The notes beneath the pieces were generated by a model. The model made no database searches, was not told where the DNA came from, and saw nothing but the letters and a program-made list of their open reading frames with translations. 64,000 nt of DNA. Origin: an uncultured Eubacteriales bacterium (GTDB taxonomy: Bacteria; Bacillota; Clostridia; Oscillospirales; Acutalibacteraceae). The stretch covers positions 3,839 to 67,838 of the forward strand of contig CAKTEE010000011.1 of assembly GCA_934546985.1 (NCBI GenBank). The letters run 5' to 3'. Positions 52,792 to 61,113 of the stretch are shown here, in pieces. The position numbers and the translations under genes were made by a program. How positions within the stretch are numbered: position 1 is the stretch's first letter; each line of letters begins with the position of its first letter.

Positions 52792-54599
52792 GAGTAGTAG
52801 CATATTGCAGGGTTTCAACAGACGAGAGAGACCAATTACACTCATTGGAAAGCCAAAAACGTTATTTTGTAGAGTATATTAATGCTAATATTGATTGGGA
52901 ATTTGTAAAAATTTATGCGGATGAGGGCATTACAGGGACGAATGTAAAAAAGCGAAAAGCTTTTCAGGAAATGATAGCGGATGCAAAAGAAAATAAATTT
53001 GACTTGATTTTGACTAAGGAGGTTAGCCGATTTGCAAGAAATACCCTTGACAGTATATTTTATACAAGACAACTCATGTCTTTAGGTATTGGCGTTATAT
53101 TTACAAATGATAATATAGATACACGAGATACTGACGCAGAATTTAGACTAACAATAATGGCAAGTATCGCACAAGAAGAAAGCCGCAAAACAAGCAATCG
53201 CATCCGGTGGGGATTATATAGAACAATGGAAAGCGGTTTTGTTTTAGGTAATGATGTATATGGTTATAATTTACACAATGGGGCATTAACTATCAATGAG
53301 GATGAAGCCAAAATAGTACGATTAATATTTTCTTTATATTTACAAGGTTATGGAAGAAATGGTATCGCTAAAGAATTAGAAAAAAAAGGAATACCCAGTC
53401 CAACTGGCTTACAACATTGGCACTATGCTTCTATTTTAAGAATGTTACAAAATGAAAAATATATAGGAACATTAAAACAAAGAAAAGAAATAACCATAGA
53501 TTTTTTAGAACATAAGAAAATCTTGAACGACGGTAGGGAACCATATATAATTATTGAAAATCATCACGACCCTATTATTGATATTGATACTTTTAATGCA
53601 GTCCAGAATGAAATAAAACGTCGTAGCAAATTAGGAGAGGATAATAAAAAATACAGTAATAGATATGCACTTTCAGGAAAAATAATTTGCGGGCAATGTG
53701 GGGCAACTTTCAGGCGTAAATACTGGAATGGAAAACATGAGCAAAAAAGTATTGTTTGGCAATGTGCAAATAATGTAAGATATGGCAGAAAAAAGCCCAG
53801 CCCATATAATCCAAACGAAACTATCGGGTGCGATTGTAAAGGCGTACATGAAATAGTATTACAAAATAAATTTCTCGAAGCTCTGCAAGTAATTAGAGAT
53901 AATAAAAAAATCATTAGATTAGAATTGTTAGAAACTTTAAAAAAGATGTTGGAAAACACAGAAGATTTAACAACAGAAATTGAAAAAGTACAAAATGATA
54001 TAAAACGTATAAAATTTAGAAAAACAAGGTTAATAGAATTGTTTTCCGATGGTGCTATTGAACGTGAAGATTTTGATAATTCTAATAAAAATTACACACA
54101 GAGAATGAACGAATTATCTCTTGAATTAGTAAAATTACAAAACAAAAATAAAGAAAAAGAAGATATACAAGAGAAAATAAAAAGTTTTGATAATGTTATC
54201 ATTAATCTTGTCAACTGTGAAGAATACAGCGAAGAAGTGTGTAAAAGCGTTTTAGTAAAAATTGTTATTCATAGCAGAGAAAATATTAGTTTTTTTTTGA
54301 GTAATTATAATAATTCAAATTTTTTTATACCTCTTAACAATACGTTACAGGTGTCACCGGTCCAACCGGTCCGAGCGGTGCTTCCGGCGCAGTTGGCGCC
54401 ACTGGTGCCACTGGTCCGACTGGCCCAAGTGGTGCTCAAGGTGTCACTGGTCCAACTGGTCCGAGCGGTGCTTCTGGTGCTGTCGGTGCAACTGGGGCCA
54501 CCGGCCCGACTGGTCCGAGCGGTGCTTCTGGTGCTGTCGGCACAACTGGTGCTACCGGCCCGACTGGTCCAAGCGGCGCTTCTGGTGCTGTCGGTGTAA
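52788..54599 (+). CDS. Large serine recombinase (integrase), C-terminus altered by integration
   Basis: The enzyme has a resolvase domain with catalytic S10 (YCRVSTDE), EVSRFARNTLD and the E-helix region, a recombinase domain (YGYNLHNGALTINEDEAKIV), a zinc ribbon (CGQCGATFRR ... CDC, about 300-350) and a long coiled coil (about 390-470). Codons up to V522 belong to the element. The attR core AGGTG is codons 520-522, and residues 523-603 are an out-of-frame reading of collagen repeats (V/L/R/P/A-rich). In the excised circle the frame continues into 45046-45123 for 26 codons (AHTKKRYKTS...) to a TAA, giving 548 aa. Confidence 0.9.
   Translation: MRVVAYCRVSTDERDQLHSLESQKRYFVEYINANIDWEFVKIYADEGITGTNVKKRKAFQEMIADAKENKFDLILTKEVSRFARNTLDSIFYTRQLMSLGIGVIFTNDNIDTRDTDAEFRLTIMASIAQEESRKTSNRIRWGLYRTMESGFVLGNDVYGYNLHNGALTINEDEAKIVRLIFSLYLQGYGRNGIAKELEKKGIPSPTGLQHWHYASILRMLQNEKYIGTLKQRKEITIDFLEHKKILNDGREPYIIIENHHDPIIDIDTFNAVQNEIKRRSKLGEDNKKYSNRYALSGKIICGQCGATFRRKYWNGKHEQKSIVWQCANNVRYGRKKPSPYNPNETIGCDCKGVHEIVLQNKFLEALQVIRDNKKIIRLELLETLKKMLENTEDLTTEIEKVQNDIKRIKFRKTRLIELFSDGAIEREDFDNSNKNYTQRMNELSLELVKLQNKNKEKEDIQEKIKSFDNVIINLVNCEEYSEEVCKSVLVKIVIHSRENISFFLSNYNNSNFFIPLNNTLQVSPVQPVRAVLPAQLAPLVPLVRLAQVVLKVSLVQLVRAVLLVLSVQLGPPARLVRAVLLVLSAQLVLPARLVQAALLVLSV
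54349..54353 (+). other. attR core of the integrative element
   Basis: AGGTG preceded by element sequence (ATACGTTAC) and followed by collagen sequence (TCACCGGTCC). Confidence 0.85.
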
Positions 54600-55336
54600 C
54601 TGGTGCTACCGGCCCGACTGGTCCGAGCGGTGCTTCTGGTGCTGTCGGCACAACTGGTGCTACCGGCCCGACTGGCCCAAGTGGTGCTCAAGGTGTCACT
54701 GGTCCAACTGGTCCGAGCGGTGCTTCTGGTACTGTCGGCGCAACTGGTGCCACCGGCCCGACTGGTCCGAGCGGTGCTTCTGGTACTGTCGGCGCAACTG
54801 GTGCCACCGGCCCGACTGGTCCGAGCGGCGCTTCTGGTGCTGTCGGTGCAACTGGTGCCACCGGCCCGACTGGTCCAAGCGGTGCTCAAGGTGTCACTGG
54901 TCCGACCGGTCCAAGCGGTTCCAGTATTTCCGCTATTTATCTGGCTACGGATCAATCTGTTAGTGACAGAGGCTGGATTGGTTTAGGCACTTCCTCATCT
55001 GAACCACAATTTTCTACAAGTACAATTGTCATACCGGCAAACGCAACCATTACTGGAATCGTTTTAAACATTAGGGACAATACAATTCCAGCAACTGAGA
55101 CAGTAACAGCTACTATTTATACCAGTCCCTGCGGATTTACAGAACCAACCTCTACTGGCATATCAGCAACAATTACTGGTCCTAATCTCGAGGAGTCTCC
55201 AAACTGCTGCACAACTGCGGCTGGCAGTGCAGCGGTGACCCAATGTTCTCTCTTATCTGTACAAATTACTACGAGTCAAGGCGTTGGAGCATTAAATAAT
55301 GGCGCTGCGGTTACAATTCTTATGACTACACCATAA
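54350..55336 (+). pseudogene. Collagen-like protein, C-terminal fragment (interrupted gene)
   Basis: This 328-codon open stretch has no start of its own. It holds about 63 Gly-X-Y triplets, many GPT, GPS, GAS and GAT, to about 54920. A 130-residue C-terminal domain follows (SISAIYLATDQSVSDRGWIG, ATITGIVLNIRDN, LLSVQITTSQGVGAL) with a cysteine pair ESPNCCTT, probably a trimerising beta-sandwich as in BclA-type exosporium proteins. The first codon GGT at the junction is in frame with the left fragment. Terminator at 55357. Confidence 0.88.
54468..54881 (+). repeat. 54-bp tandem repeats of the collagen domain
   Basis: Seven units encoding GASGAVGATGATGPTGPS variants start at 54468, 54522, 54576, 54630, 54720, 54774 and 54828. 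A 36-base GAQGVTGPTGPS insert breaks the phase before 54720. Confidence 0.85.
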
Positions 55337-55356
55337 TAAAATTCCATTATTTTAAA

Positions 55357-55387
55357 AAAGGGCGTCGCTTTTATTGCGGCGTCCTTT
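55357..55387 (+). terminator. Terminator of the collagen-like gene
   Basis: A 12-bp stem with two G-U pairs (55357-55368 with 55376-55387), 7-base loop, T-rich end. Confidence 0.75.
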
Positions 55388-55497
55388 CTACATAATTTTT
55401 AACTCTAAAGAATATCGTTTATGCTTACAGCGTATATTCTTATGTATATTTATGTTTTGATGAAACATAAATTGATATGGAAAGGACTGGTCATAAT

Positions 55498-56658
55498 ATG
55501 GCAAAATTGCGGTTCCATTTTTTAGGGCTTGCCCATTTAGAAACACATAAAAAAAATTCAGCTTGTGCGTACACACAAAAAATTGTAAAATTGGCAAAAA
55601 TGATTAAAAGTTATGGGCATACGATATACTTCTATGGAGTGGAAGGTTCAGAAGTAGAATGTGATGAGTTTATACAAATTTCAACACAAGAGATATTAAA
55701 TCGTACCTACGGAAATTATGACCGATCAAAAAACTTTTTTCAACAGGATCCAAATGATTTGGCACATCAAACTTTCAATCAAAATGCTGTAAAAGCTATT
55801 TTGGAAAGAAAACAGGAACGGGATATTTTGCTGTGCCCAATGGGAACCTATCAAAAACCCGTTTCAGATGCTGTTAATCTCCTTACAATTGAATCAGGTA
55901 TTGGATATACAGGTGTTTTTTCATCTCACCGCGTATTTGAATCCTACGCATGGATGCATTATATTTACGGTTTACTGAATATTCAGGATGGAGTCTGGTA
56001 TGATGCGGTTATTCCCAATTATTTCGAACTTAATGATTTTCCTTATCAACCGGTAAAACAAGATTATTTAATTTATTTCGGCAGGATAATCAATCGCAAA
56101 GGGGTGCAAATTGCATCTCAAATCGCAAAAGAAACCGGAAATCAACTATATATTGTAGGGCAAGGTTCTTTGGATAATGCAAATGAAGGACTCAATCTCA
56201 GTTCTGAAAAACACATCATTTATAAACCGGCAGTTGGACCTGAAGAACGTGCAGAACTTTTAGGAAATGCAAAAGCTGTTCTGATGCCAACTTATTATCT
56301 GGAACCATTTGGCGGTGTTAATGTAGAAGCTCAGCTTTGCGGCACTCCCGTTATCACCACTGATTGGGGTGCTTTCCCTGAAACTGTTCTACATGGTGTA
56401 ACCGGATACCGCTGCAGGGTCTTTGAAGAATTTTGCTGGGCAATAAACCACATCTCTAATATTCAGCCTGCTCATTGCCGCGCATGGGCAGAACAAAACT
56501 ATTCCATGGAACGCGTTGGAAAAATGTATGAGGAATACTTCCAAAGAATATATCAACTTTTTGATAATGGATGGTATCAGAAAAATCCTGAACGCGACCA
56601 ATTTGCATGGTTGGAACGATATTATCCTGATATTCATGCACAACCTGATTTACAATAA
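55498..56658 (+). CDS. GT4-type glycosyltransferase
   Basis: This 386-aa protein has the two-Rossmann GT-B layout: N-terminal FHFLGLAHLETHKKNSACAY, and a C-terminal donor-binding half with YFGRIINRKGVQIA and the E-x7-E motif EPFGGVNVE. It is unusual in lacking a glycine-rich loop at the N-terminus. Placed right after the collagen-like gene, it probably glycosylates the Thr-rich Gly-X-Y repeats, as spore-surface GTs do (inference). ATG 55498 (AAAGGA 11 bases upstream) is preferred over an ATG seven codons earlier. Confidence 0.85.
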   Translation: MAKLRFHFLGLAHLETHKKNSACAYTQKIVKLAKMIKSYGHTIYFYGVEGSEVECDEFIQISTQEILNRTYGNYDRSKNFFQQDPNDLAHQTFNQNAVKAILERKQERDILLCPMGTYQKPVSDAVNLLTIESGIGYTGVFSSHRVFESYAWMHYIYGLLNIQDGVWYDAVIPNYFELNDFPYQPVKQDYLIYFGRIINRKGVQIASQIAKETGNQLYIVGQGSLDNANEGLNLSSEKHIIYKPAVGPEERAELLGNAKAVLMPTYYLEPFGGVNVEAQLCGTPVITTDWGAFPETVLHGVTGYRCRVFEEFCWAINHISNIQPAHCRAWAEQNYSMERVGKMYEEYFQRIYQLFDNGWYQKNPERDQFAWLERYYPDIHAQPDLQ

Positions 56659-56737
56659 CTAACACCCTATAAAATAAACAGTTTATTATCTAATAGTTAT
56701 ACCGCATAAAATCATATATCTTGTAAAACCATACAGA

Positions 56738-56770
56738 GCAATGGCGGGAAATAATCTTTCCCGCCATTGC
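56738..56770. terminator. Array hairpin 1
   Basis: GCAATGGCGGGAAA (56738-56751) pairs perfectly with 56757-56770 across 5 bases. It closes the leftmost module and is the same core (ATGGCGG) as five more hairpins to the right. Confidence 0.75.
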
Positions 56771-56811
56771 CTTACACTTTTTACTTGTCTTTTATCATTG
56801 CATAATTACGT

Positions 56812-56961
56812 TTAATTAATATACATTGCTATTTCGTTTGGATCAGAAATTTCAACAAATCTTTTTGAATATCTATCAAGAGAGGTAAAATATCTCCACA
56901 ACAATACTATTGTAACCAGTAATACTATTATAACAATCAATATTAATATTTTCTTTTTCAT
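56812..56961 (-). CDS. 49-aa membrane peptide, array partner (type C)
   Basis: MKKKILILIVIIVLLVTIVL begins one membrane helix, followed by a short tail ending RFVEISDPNEIAMYIN. GGTGG lies 8 bases before ATG. It starts 16 bases after the caspase-like gene, the same spacing as the RCC1-like partners, so it takes the same place in its module. A paralogue lies at 59150-59299. Confidence 0.75.
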   Translation of the reverse strand: MKKKILILIVIIVLLVTIVLLWRYFTSLDRYSKRFVEISDPNEIAMYIN

Positions 56962-56977
56962 TACATCAACCACCTTT

Positions 56978-57595
56978 CTAAGATATTTTTTCAGTCATCT
57001 TTGTTTCTTCCGGTACGCCTAAAACATAAAGATATTTGACTGCCGGTGAATAGGAAATAGAGCCGTCCGATTCTCTCTTGTAGGTTATCAGACCTGTAAC
57101 ATCTCTTATCGTACCGTTCTTTTGTATAGACCATTTACGAAACACGCTGTGCGAACCACAATATTCTATTCCAGAATCCGCAGGAATATAAGTAGCAAGA
57201 CCATCCCATGCCTTAACAGTTTTTATTCCCAGACAGCTTTTCATCATCCTGACAGCCATATTTTGTCCATATTCCGTTCCGCCGTATGACCATCTGTTTA
57301 TAAAATCCAAATTCCCATTTAGACAAGAGGATAAATTTAAAACGTCGATTTTTTTATTTTTTATGCGAAAAGTATCTTTTGTATAAAAGACTCTTTCCTC
57401 ATCGGTTAACTTAAGTTCTGGAGCTTTACTTCTTATCGTAAATCTATCTCTATATCCATGATACACCGTGTATACATTAGAAATTTTATATTCTTCCTTT
57501 CCGTCACTGTCCAGTCCCATCTGATTCCACTTCTTTATAAAGTCTTCTTTATTTTCAGCAACAAGCAACGTTACTGCCTTGCCTTCTTTTTTCAT
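56978..57595 (-). CDS. Caspase-like array protein 1 (type B)
   Basis: This 205-aa protein (from MKKEGKAVTLLVAENKEDF) has a predicted clan-CD-like fold with the His in VYTVYHG and the Cys in IDVLNLSSCLNGNLDFINRW, and ends EETKMTEKIS. Similar domains occur at the C-terminus of clostridial Rhs/polymorphic toxins. The frame is open upstream through SYSFILEKTYHREKL into a hairpin, with no usable RBS, so it looks like a detached toxin tip. ATG 57595 is the first credible start. Partner: the 49-aa peptide downstream. Confidence 0.7.
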   Translation of the reverse strand: MKKEGKAVTLLVAENKEDFIKKWNQMGLDSDGKEEYKISNVYTVYHGYRDRFTIRSKAPELKLTDEERVFYTKDTFRIKNKKIDVLNLSSCLNGNLDFINRWSYGGTEYGQNMAVRMMKSCLGIKTVKAWDGLATYIPADSGIEYCGSHSVFRKWSIQKNGTIRDVTGLITYKRESDGSISYSPAVKYLYVLGVPEETKMTEKIS

Positions 57596-57639
57596 GAGCT
57601 TTTCTCTGTGATATGTTTTTTCCAAAATAAAACTATAGG

Positions 57640-57676
57640 AAACAATGGCGGAAAACAATTTTCTCCGCCATTGTTT
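57640..57676. terminator. Array hairpin 2
   Basis: AAACAATGGCGGA (57640-57652) pairs with 57664-57676, between an RCC1-like gene and the next caspase-like gene. Confidence 0.75.
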
Positions 57677-57697
57677 GTATTTTGTTTTTTTATATTG

Positions 57698-58756
57698 CTA
57701 CCATGAATACACTGTTATTTCATTATCGGATAAAATATAAAAATAATTATTGTACCATAAGACTTCTGTTTTAGGAATTCCGCATATATGTTTAAAAATT
57801 TTTTCCAGTCTGCCTGTCTTATCCTGTGTTTTAGAGCCCCAATAAAAAACATTTCCAGTCTTATCAATTGCACAAGCTGTCAATCCAGGAGTTGTAATAG
57901 AAACTACATTTTTCAACTTGGATATCTTTTGAAAAGAAGAATAAAATACTTCGTGTGGAGAACAAAACAATTCATCATAATAACTTTTGGCAAAATAAGA
58001 TATTCCCATTTCATATACATCCCCATCAACACCCAAAGCAATTAAAGTTTCAGACTTATATGAAGCCGCAATATCTTTTATTTTTTCAGGCACTTCAAGT
58101 TTAGTGAAAGTCTGATAGGATAAACCTCCAGCTAAGGTTCCGCTCATAAAAACTTCGCCGTCTGCATTCAAAACCAAAATACAGTTAATGCCGCAAACTG
58201 CCTTAACAACATTTTGAAGATTGGGTACTTGGACAAATTCATCATTAACCTGTTTTTCTTCAATTCCTAATGCACCGGTACTGTTATCCCCTTGGACATA
58301 CAATAACCCGTCAGACGTTGCAACAGCTGCATGCGTTATCATTTTTTCATAATTTTTTACTATACTTATATCCGATGCATTTTTAACCGTACCCAATTTT
58401 TTGTATTCAGTTCCTCTAATATCGCCGAACATAATATCATCATTCTCTGTTATAAATAATTCTGATGATATATATTTTTTCACAGGCATTTCCATATGAA
58501 AAGAGCCTGTCTTTTGAATTGATTTTCTATTTTCGTCATTACTTAAAATCTTATATTCAGTAACAGTTCCATCTTTGGAAATTTCAAGAAGCCCTCTGGA
58601 ATCAGACGGCAAATACACACAGCTTTCATTATGCGGGATACTCCCTTCTACTTTCTTAAAGGAATGATAAAAGAAATTTCGTACTATCAATCCAATTACA
58701 ATCAGCAAAATCAGTGCAACAAGAATTATTATACATATCCACCTTTTCTTTTTCAT
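57698..58756 (-). CDS. Membrane-anchored RCC1-like protein 1 (type A)
   Basis: This 352-aa protein has one N-terminal membrane helix (WICIIILVALILLIVIGLIV) and an extracellular beta-propeller of RCC1-like blades (VQGDNSTGALGIE, GEVFMSGTLAGG, GDVYEMG, GNVFYWG). Residues 1-265 are almost the same as in the paralogues at 60018 and 61825. The last 90 match 61825 but not 60018. It starts 16 bases after a truncated caspase-like gene. It may be the immunity or binding partner of that gene (inference). Confidence 0.78.
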   Translation of the reverse strand: MKKKRWICIIILVALILLIVIGLIVRNFFYHSFKKVEGSIPHNESCVYLPSDSRGLLEISKDGTVTEYKILSNDENRKSIQKTGSFHMEMPVKKYISSELFITENDDIMFGDIRGTEYKKLGTVKNASDISIVKNYEKMITHAAVATSDGLLYVQGDNSTGALGIEEKQVNDEFVQVPNLQNVVKAVCGINCILVLNADGEVFMSGTLAGGLSYQTFTKLEVPEKIKDIAASYKSETLIALGVDGDVYEMGISYFAKSYYDELFCSPHEVFYSSFQKISKLKNVVSITTPGLTACAIDKTGNVFYWGSKTQDKTGRLEKIFKHICGIPKTEVLWYNNYFYILSDNEITVYSW

Positions 58757-58772
58757 TGTGAAACCTCACTTT

Positions 58773-59042
58773 CTAAGATATCTTTTCAGTCATCTTTGTT
58801 TCTTCCGATACGCCTAAAACATAAAGATATTTGACTGCCGGTGAATAGGAAATAGAGCCGTCCGATTCTCTCTTGTAGATTATTAGACCTGTAACATCTC
58901 TTATCGTACCGTTCTTTTGTATAGACCATTTACGAAACACGCTGTGCGAACCACAATATTCTATTCCAGAATCCGCAGGAATATAAGTAGCAAGACCATC
59001 CCATGCCTTAACAGTTTTTATTCCCAGACAGCTTTTCATCAT
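58773..59042 (-). pseudogene. Caspase-like array protein 2, 5' half deleted
   Basis: Only the last 89 residues remain (from MMKSCLGIKTVKAWDGLATY). They differ from protein 1 at two positions. The His and Cys motifs are gone. At 59043 the sequence switches to the hairpin-1 type flank (ATATATCTTGTAAAACCATA), the same as at 56715. The shared TCAT at the join suggests microhomology recombination. Confidence 0.85.
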
Positions 59043-59064
59043 ATATCTTGTAAAACCATACGGA

Positions 59065-59097
59065 GCAATGGCGGGAAATAATCTTTCCCGCCATTGC
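59065..59097. terminator. Array hairpin 3
   Basis: Perfect 14-bp stem, same sequence as hairpin 1; downstream of the second 49-aa peptide gene. Confidence 0.75.
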
Positions 59098-59149
59098 CTT
59101 ATATTTGTTACTTGTCTTTTATCATTCTTTTTTCATTGCATAATTACGT

Positions 59150-59299
59150 TTAATTAATATATATTGCTATCTCATTTGGTTCAGAAATTTCAACAGGTTT
59201 TTTAGTAAACATACTATATATTAAGTACTTTCCTAAAAATAATGCTATTATAATTAATAATACTATTATAACAACTAAAATAGGTAATTTCTTTTTCAT
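59150..59299 (-). CDS. 49-aa membrane peptide 2 (type C)
   Basis: MKKKLPILVVIIVLLIIIAL is the membrane part, and the tail KPVEISEPNEIAIYIN matches the paralogue at 56812. It begins 16 bases after the caspase-like gene at 59316. GAGG in the preceding stretch serves as RBS. Confidence 0.75.
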   Translation of the reverse strand: MKKKLPILVVIIVLLIIIALFLGKYLIYSMFTKKPVEISEPNEIAIYIN

Positions 59300-59315
59300 T
59301 GTTAAACCTCACTTT

Positions 59316-59933
59316 CTAAGATATCTTTTCTGTCATTTCAACTGGAACCGGAACAGAACCCATAACATAAAGGTATTTAATTGCAGGAGAATAGGATATA
59401 GAACCATCAGATTCTCTTGCGTATGTAATTAATCCCGATGTACTTCTCATTTTGCCATTCTTTTGTACTGACCATTCTTGAAAAACATGGTGCTCATTGT
59501 CATATTGTATTCCAGAACCTATGGGAATATAAGTAGCAAGACCATCCCATGCCTTAACCGCTTTTATTGCCAAACAGCTTTTCATCATCCTGACAGCCAT
59601 ATTTTGTCCATATTCCGTTCCTTCGTATGACCAGTTGTTTATAAAATCCAAATTACCACTCATACAAGATGATAAATTTAAAACGTCAATTTTTTTATTA
59701 CTTAAACGTAAAATATCACTTGTATAAAAAATTTCTACTTTAGCTTCAAAATCTGGATTATTTTTAGATATTATGAAAAAACCACTGTAAGAGCCATGAT
59801 ATACAGTATAAACATTAGAAATTTTATATTCTTCCTTTCCATCGCTGTCCAGTCCCATCTGATTCCATTTATTAATAAAATCATCTATATCCTCAGCAAC
59901 AATAAGAGTAACTGCCTTGCCTTCTTTTTTCAT
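59316..59933 (-). CDS. Caspase-like array protein 3 (type B)
   Basis: This 205-aa protein is the most divergent member: VYTVYHGSYSGFFIISKNNP, IDVLNLSSCMSGNLDFINNW, and a changed C-terminal half (PIGSGIQYDNEHHVFQEWSV, GSVPVPVEMTEKIS). The His and Cys are kept. The frame is open upstream through SYGFILEKAYHREKF without an RBS. It pairs with the 49-aa peptide 2. Confidence 0.7.
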   Translation of the reverse strand: MKKEGKAVTLIVAEDIDDFINKWNQMGLDSDGKEEYKISNVYTVYHGSYSGFFIISKNNPDFEAKVEIFYTSDILRLSNKKIDVLNLSSCMSGNLDFINNWSYEGTEYGQNMAVRMMKSCLAIKAVKAWDGLATYIPIGSGIQYDNEHHVFQEWSVQKNGKMRSTSGLITYARESDGSISYSPAIKYLYVMGSVPVPVEMTEKIS

Positions 59934-59980
59934 GAACTTTTCTCTATGATATGCTTTTTCCAAAATAAAACCATAGGAAA

Positions 59981-60011
59981 CAATGGCGGGAAATCATTTT
60001 TCCCGCCATTG
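59981..60011. terminator. Array hairpin 4
   Basis: CAATGGCGGGAAA (59981-59993) pairs with 59999-60011. Confidence 0.75.
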
Positions 60012-60017
60012 CTGTAT

Positions 60018-61097
60018 TTATAAATAGTTACAATAATAAGCCGTTATTTCATTATTGGATAAAACATAAAAATAACCTTGATACCATATTTCATCATATT
60101 CAGGAAGACCATAAATACCATCAACAAAAAACTTTTTTAACAGTGATAGTTTCCCTTCTGATCCAAAATATGTACCCCAATAAAAAACTTTGCCGTTTTC
60201 ATCAACTGCACAAGCTTCCATTTCATCTATTGTTATAATGGATACAATATTTTCCAACTTTGATATTTTATGAAACGAAGAATAAACCGTTTTATCTAAT
60301 TCACCATAAACACCCGCGATATAATATTCGCCAAAAGAAGACTTACCCAATTCATATATATTTCCATCAACACCTAAAGCAATCAAAGTTCGAGCTACAT
60401 CTGAAGCCGCAATATCTTTTATTTTTTCAGGCACTTCAAGTTTAGTGAAAGTCTGATAGGATAAACCTCCAGCTAAGGTTCCGCTCATAAAAACTTCGCC
60501 GTCTGCATTCAAAACCAAAATACAGTTAATGCCGCAAACTGCCTTAACAACATTTTGAAGATTGGGTACTTGGACAAATTCATCATTAACCTGTTTTTCT
60601 TCAATTCCTAATGCACCGGTACTGTTATCCCCTTGGACATACAATAACCCGTCAGACGTTGCAACAGCTGCATGCGTTATCATTTTTTCATAATTTTTTA
60701 CTATACTTATATCCGATGCATTTTTAACCGTACCCAATTTTTTGTATTCAGTTCCTCTAATATCGCCGAACATAATATCATCATTCTCTGTTATAAATAA
60801 TTCTGATGATATATATTTTTTCACAGGCATTTCCATATGAAAAGAGCCTGTCTTTTGAATTGATTTTCTATTTTCGTCATTACTTAAAATCTTATATTCA
60901 GTAACAGTTCCATCTTTGGAAATTTCAAGAAGCCCTCTGGAATCAGACGGCAAATACACACAGCTTTCATTATGCGGGATACTCCCTTCTACTTTCTTAA
61001 AGGAATGATAAAAGAAATTTCGTACTATCAATCCAATTACAATCAGCAAAATCAGTACAGCAAGAATTATTATGCATATCCATGTTTTCTTTTTCAC
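60018..61097 (-). CDS. Membrane-anchored RCC1-like protein 2 (type A)
   Basis: This 359-aa paralogue starts with GTG (61095-61097). The N-terminal 265 residues match proteins 1 and 3. From about LIALGVDGNIYELG the sequence is different (SSFGEYYIAGVYGELDK, KVFYWGTYFGSEGKLSLL) and matches the partial gene at the right edge. It follows caspase-like protein 4 by 16 bases. Confidence 0.78.
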   Translation of the reverse strand: MKKKTWICIIILAVLILLIVIGLIVRNFFYHSFKKVEGSIPHNESCVYLPSDSRGLLEISKDGTVTEYKILSNDENRKSIQKTGSFHMEMPVKKYISSELFITENDDIMFGDIRGTEYKKLGTVKNASDISIVKNYEKMITHAAVATSDGLLYVQGDNSTGALGIEEKQVNDEFVQVPNLQNVVKAVCGINCILVLNADGEVFMSGTLAGGLSYQTFTKLEVPEKIKDIAASDVARTLIALGVDGNIYELGKSSFGEYYIAGVYGELDKTVYSSFHKISKLENIVSIITIDEMEACAVDENGKVFYWGTYFGSEGKLSLLKKFFVDGIYGLPEYDEIWYQGYFYVLSNNEITAYYCNYL

Positions 61098-61113
61098 TGT
61101 AAAACCTCACTTT

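Larger units (their letters stand above)
45041..54353 (+). mobile_element. 9.3 kb serine-recombinase integrative (mobilizable) element
   Basis: The element is visibly AT-richer than its flanks and splits a collagen-like gene. Its limits are fixed by the shared AGGTG and by the restored reading frame when it is removed. Contents in order: frameshifted tyrosine recombinase (minus), tRNA-like sequence, inverted repeats, replication-relaxation protein, VirD4/TraG-like ATPase, M48 peptidase, small broken gene, second tyrosine recombinase, AbrB-like protein, 45-aa protein and a large serine recombinase at the right end. No full type IV secretion set or clear relaxase is present, so it would need a helper for conjugation. 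Confidence 0.88.

Noticed and set aside
54468..54881. CRISPR-like regular repeats
   Set aside because: The 54-bp units are contiguous coding repeats without spacers. No CRISPR array was seen anywhere in the window.
54305..54955. 216-aa minus-strand frame rich in S/T/A/G
   Set aside because: It is the complement of the Gly-X-Y repeat DNA; the repeat keeps several frames open.
54603..54986. 127-aa plus-strand frame of V/L/R/P repeats
   Set aside because: Out-of-frame reading of the collagen repeats, same register as the recombinase tail, no start signal.
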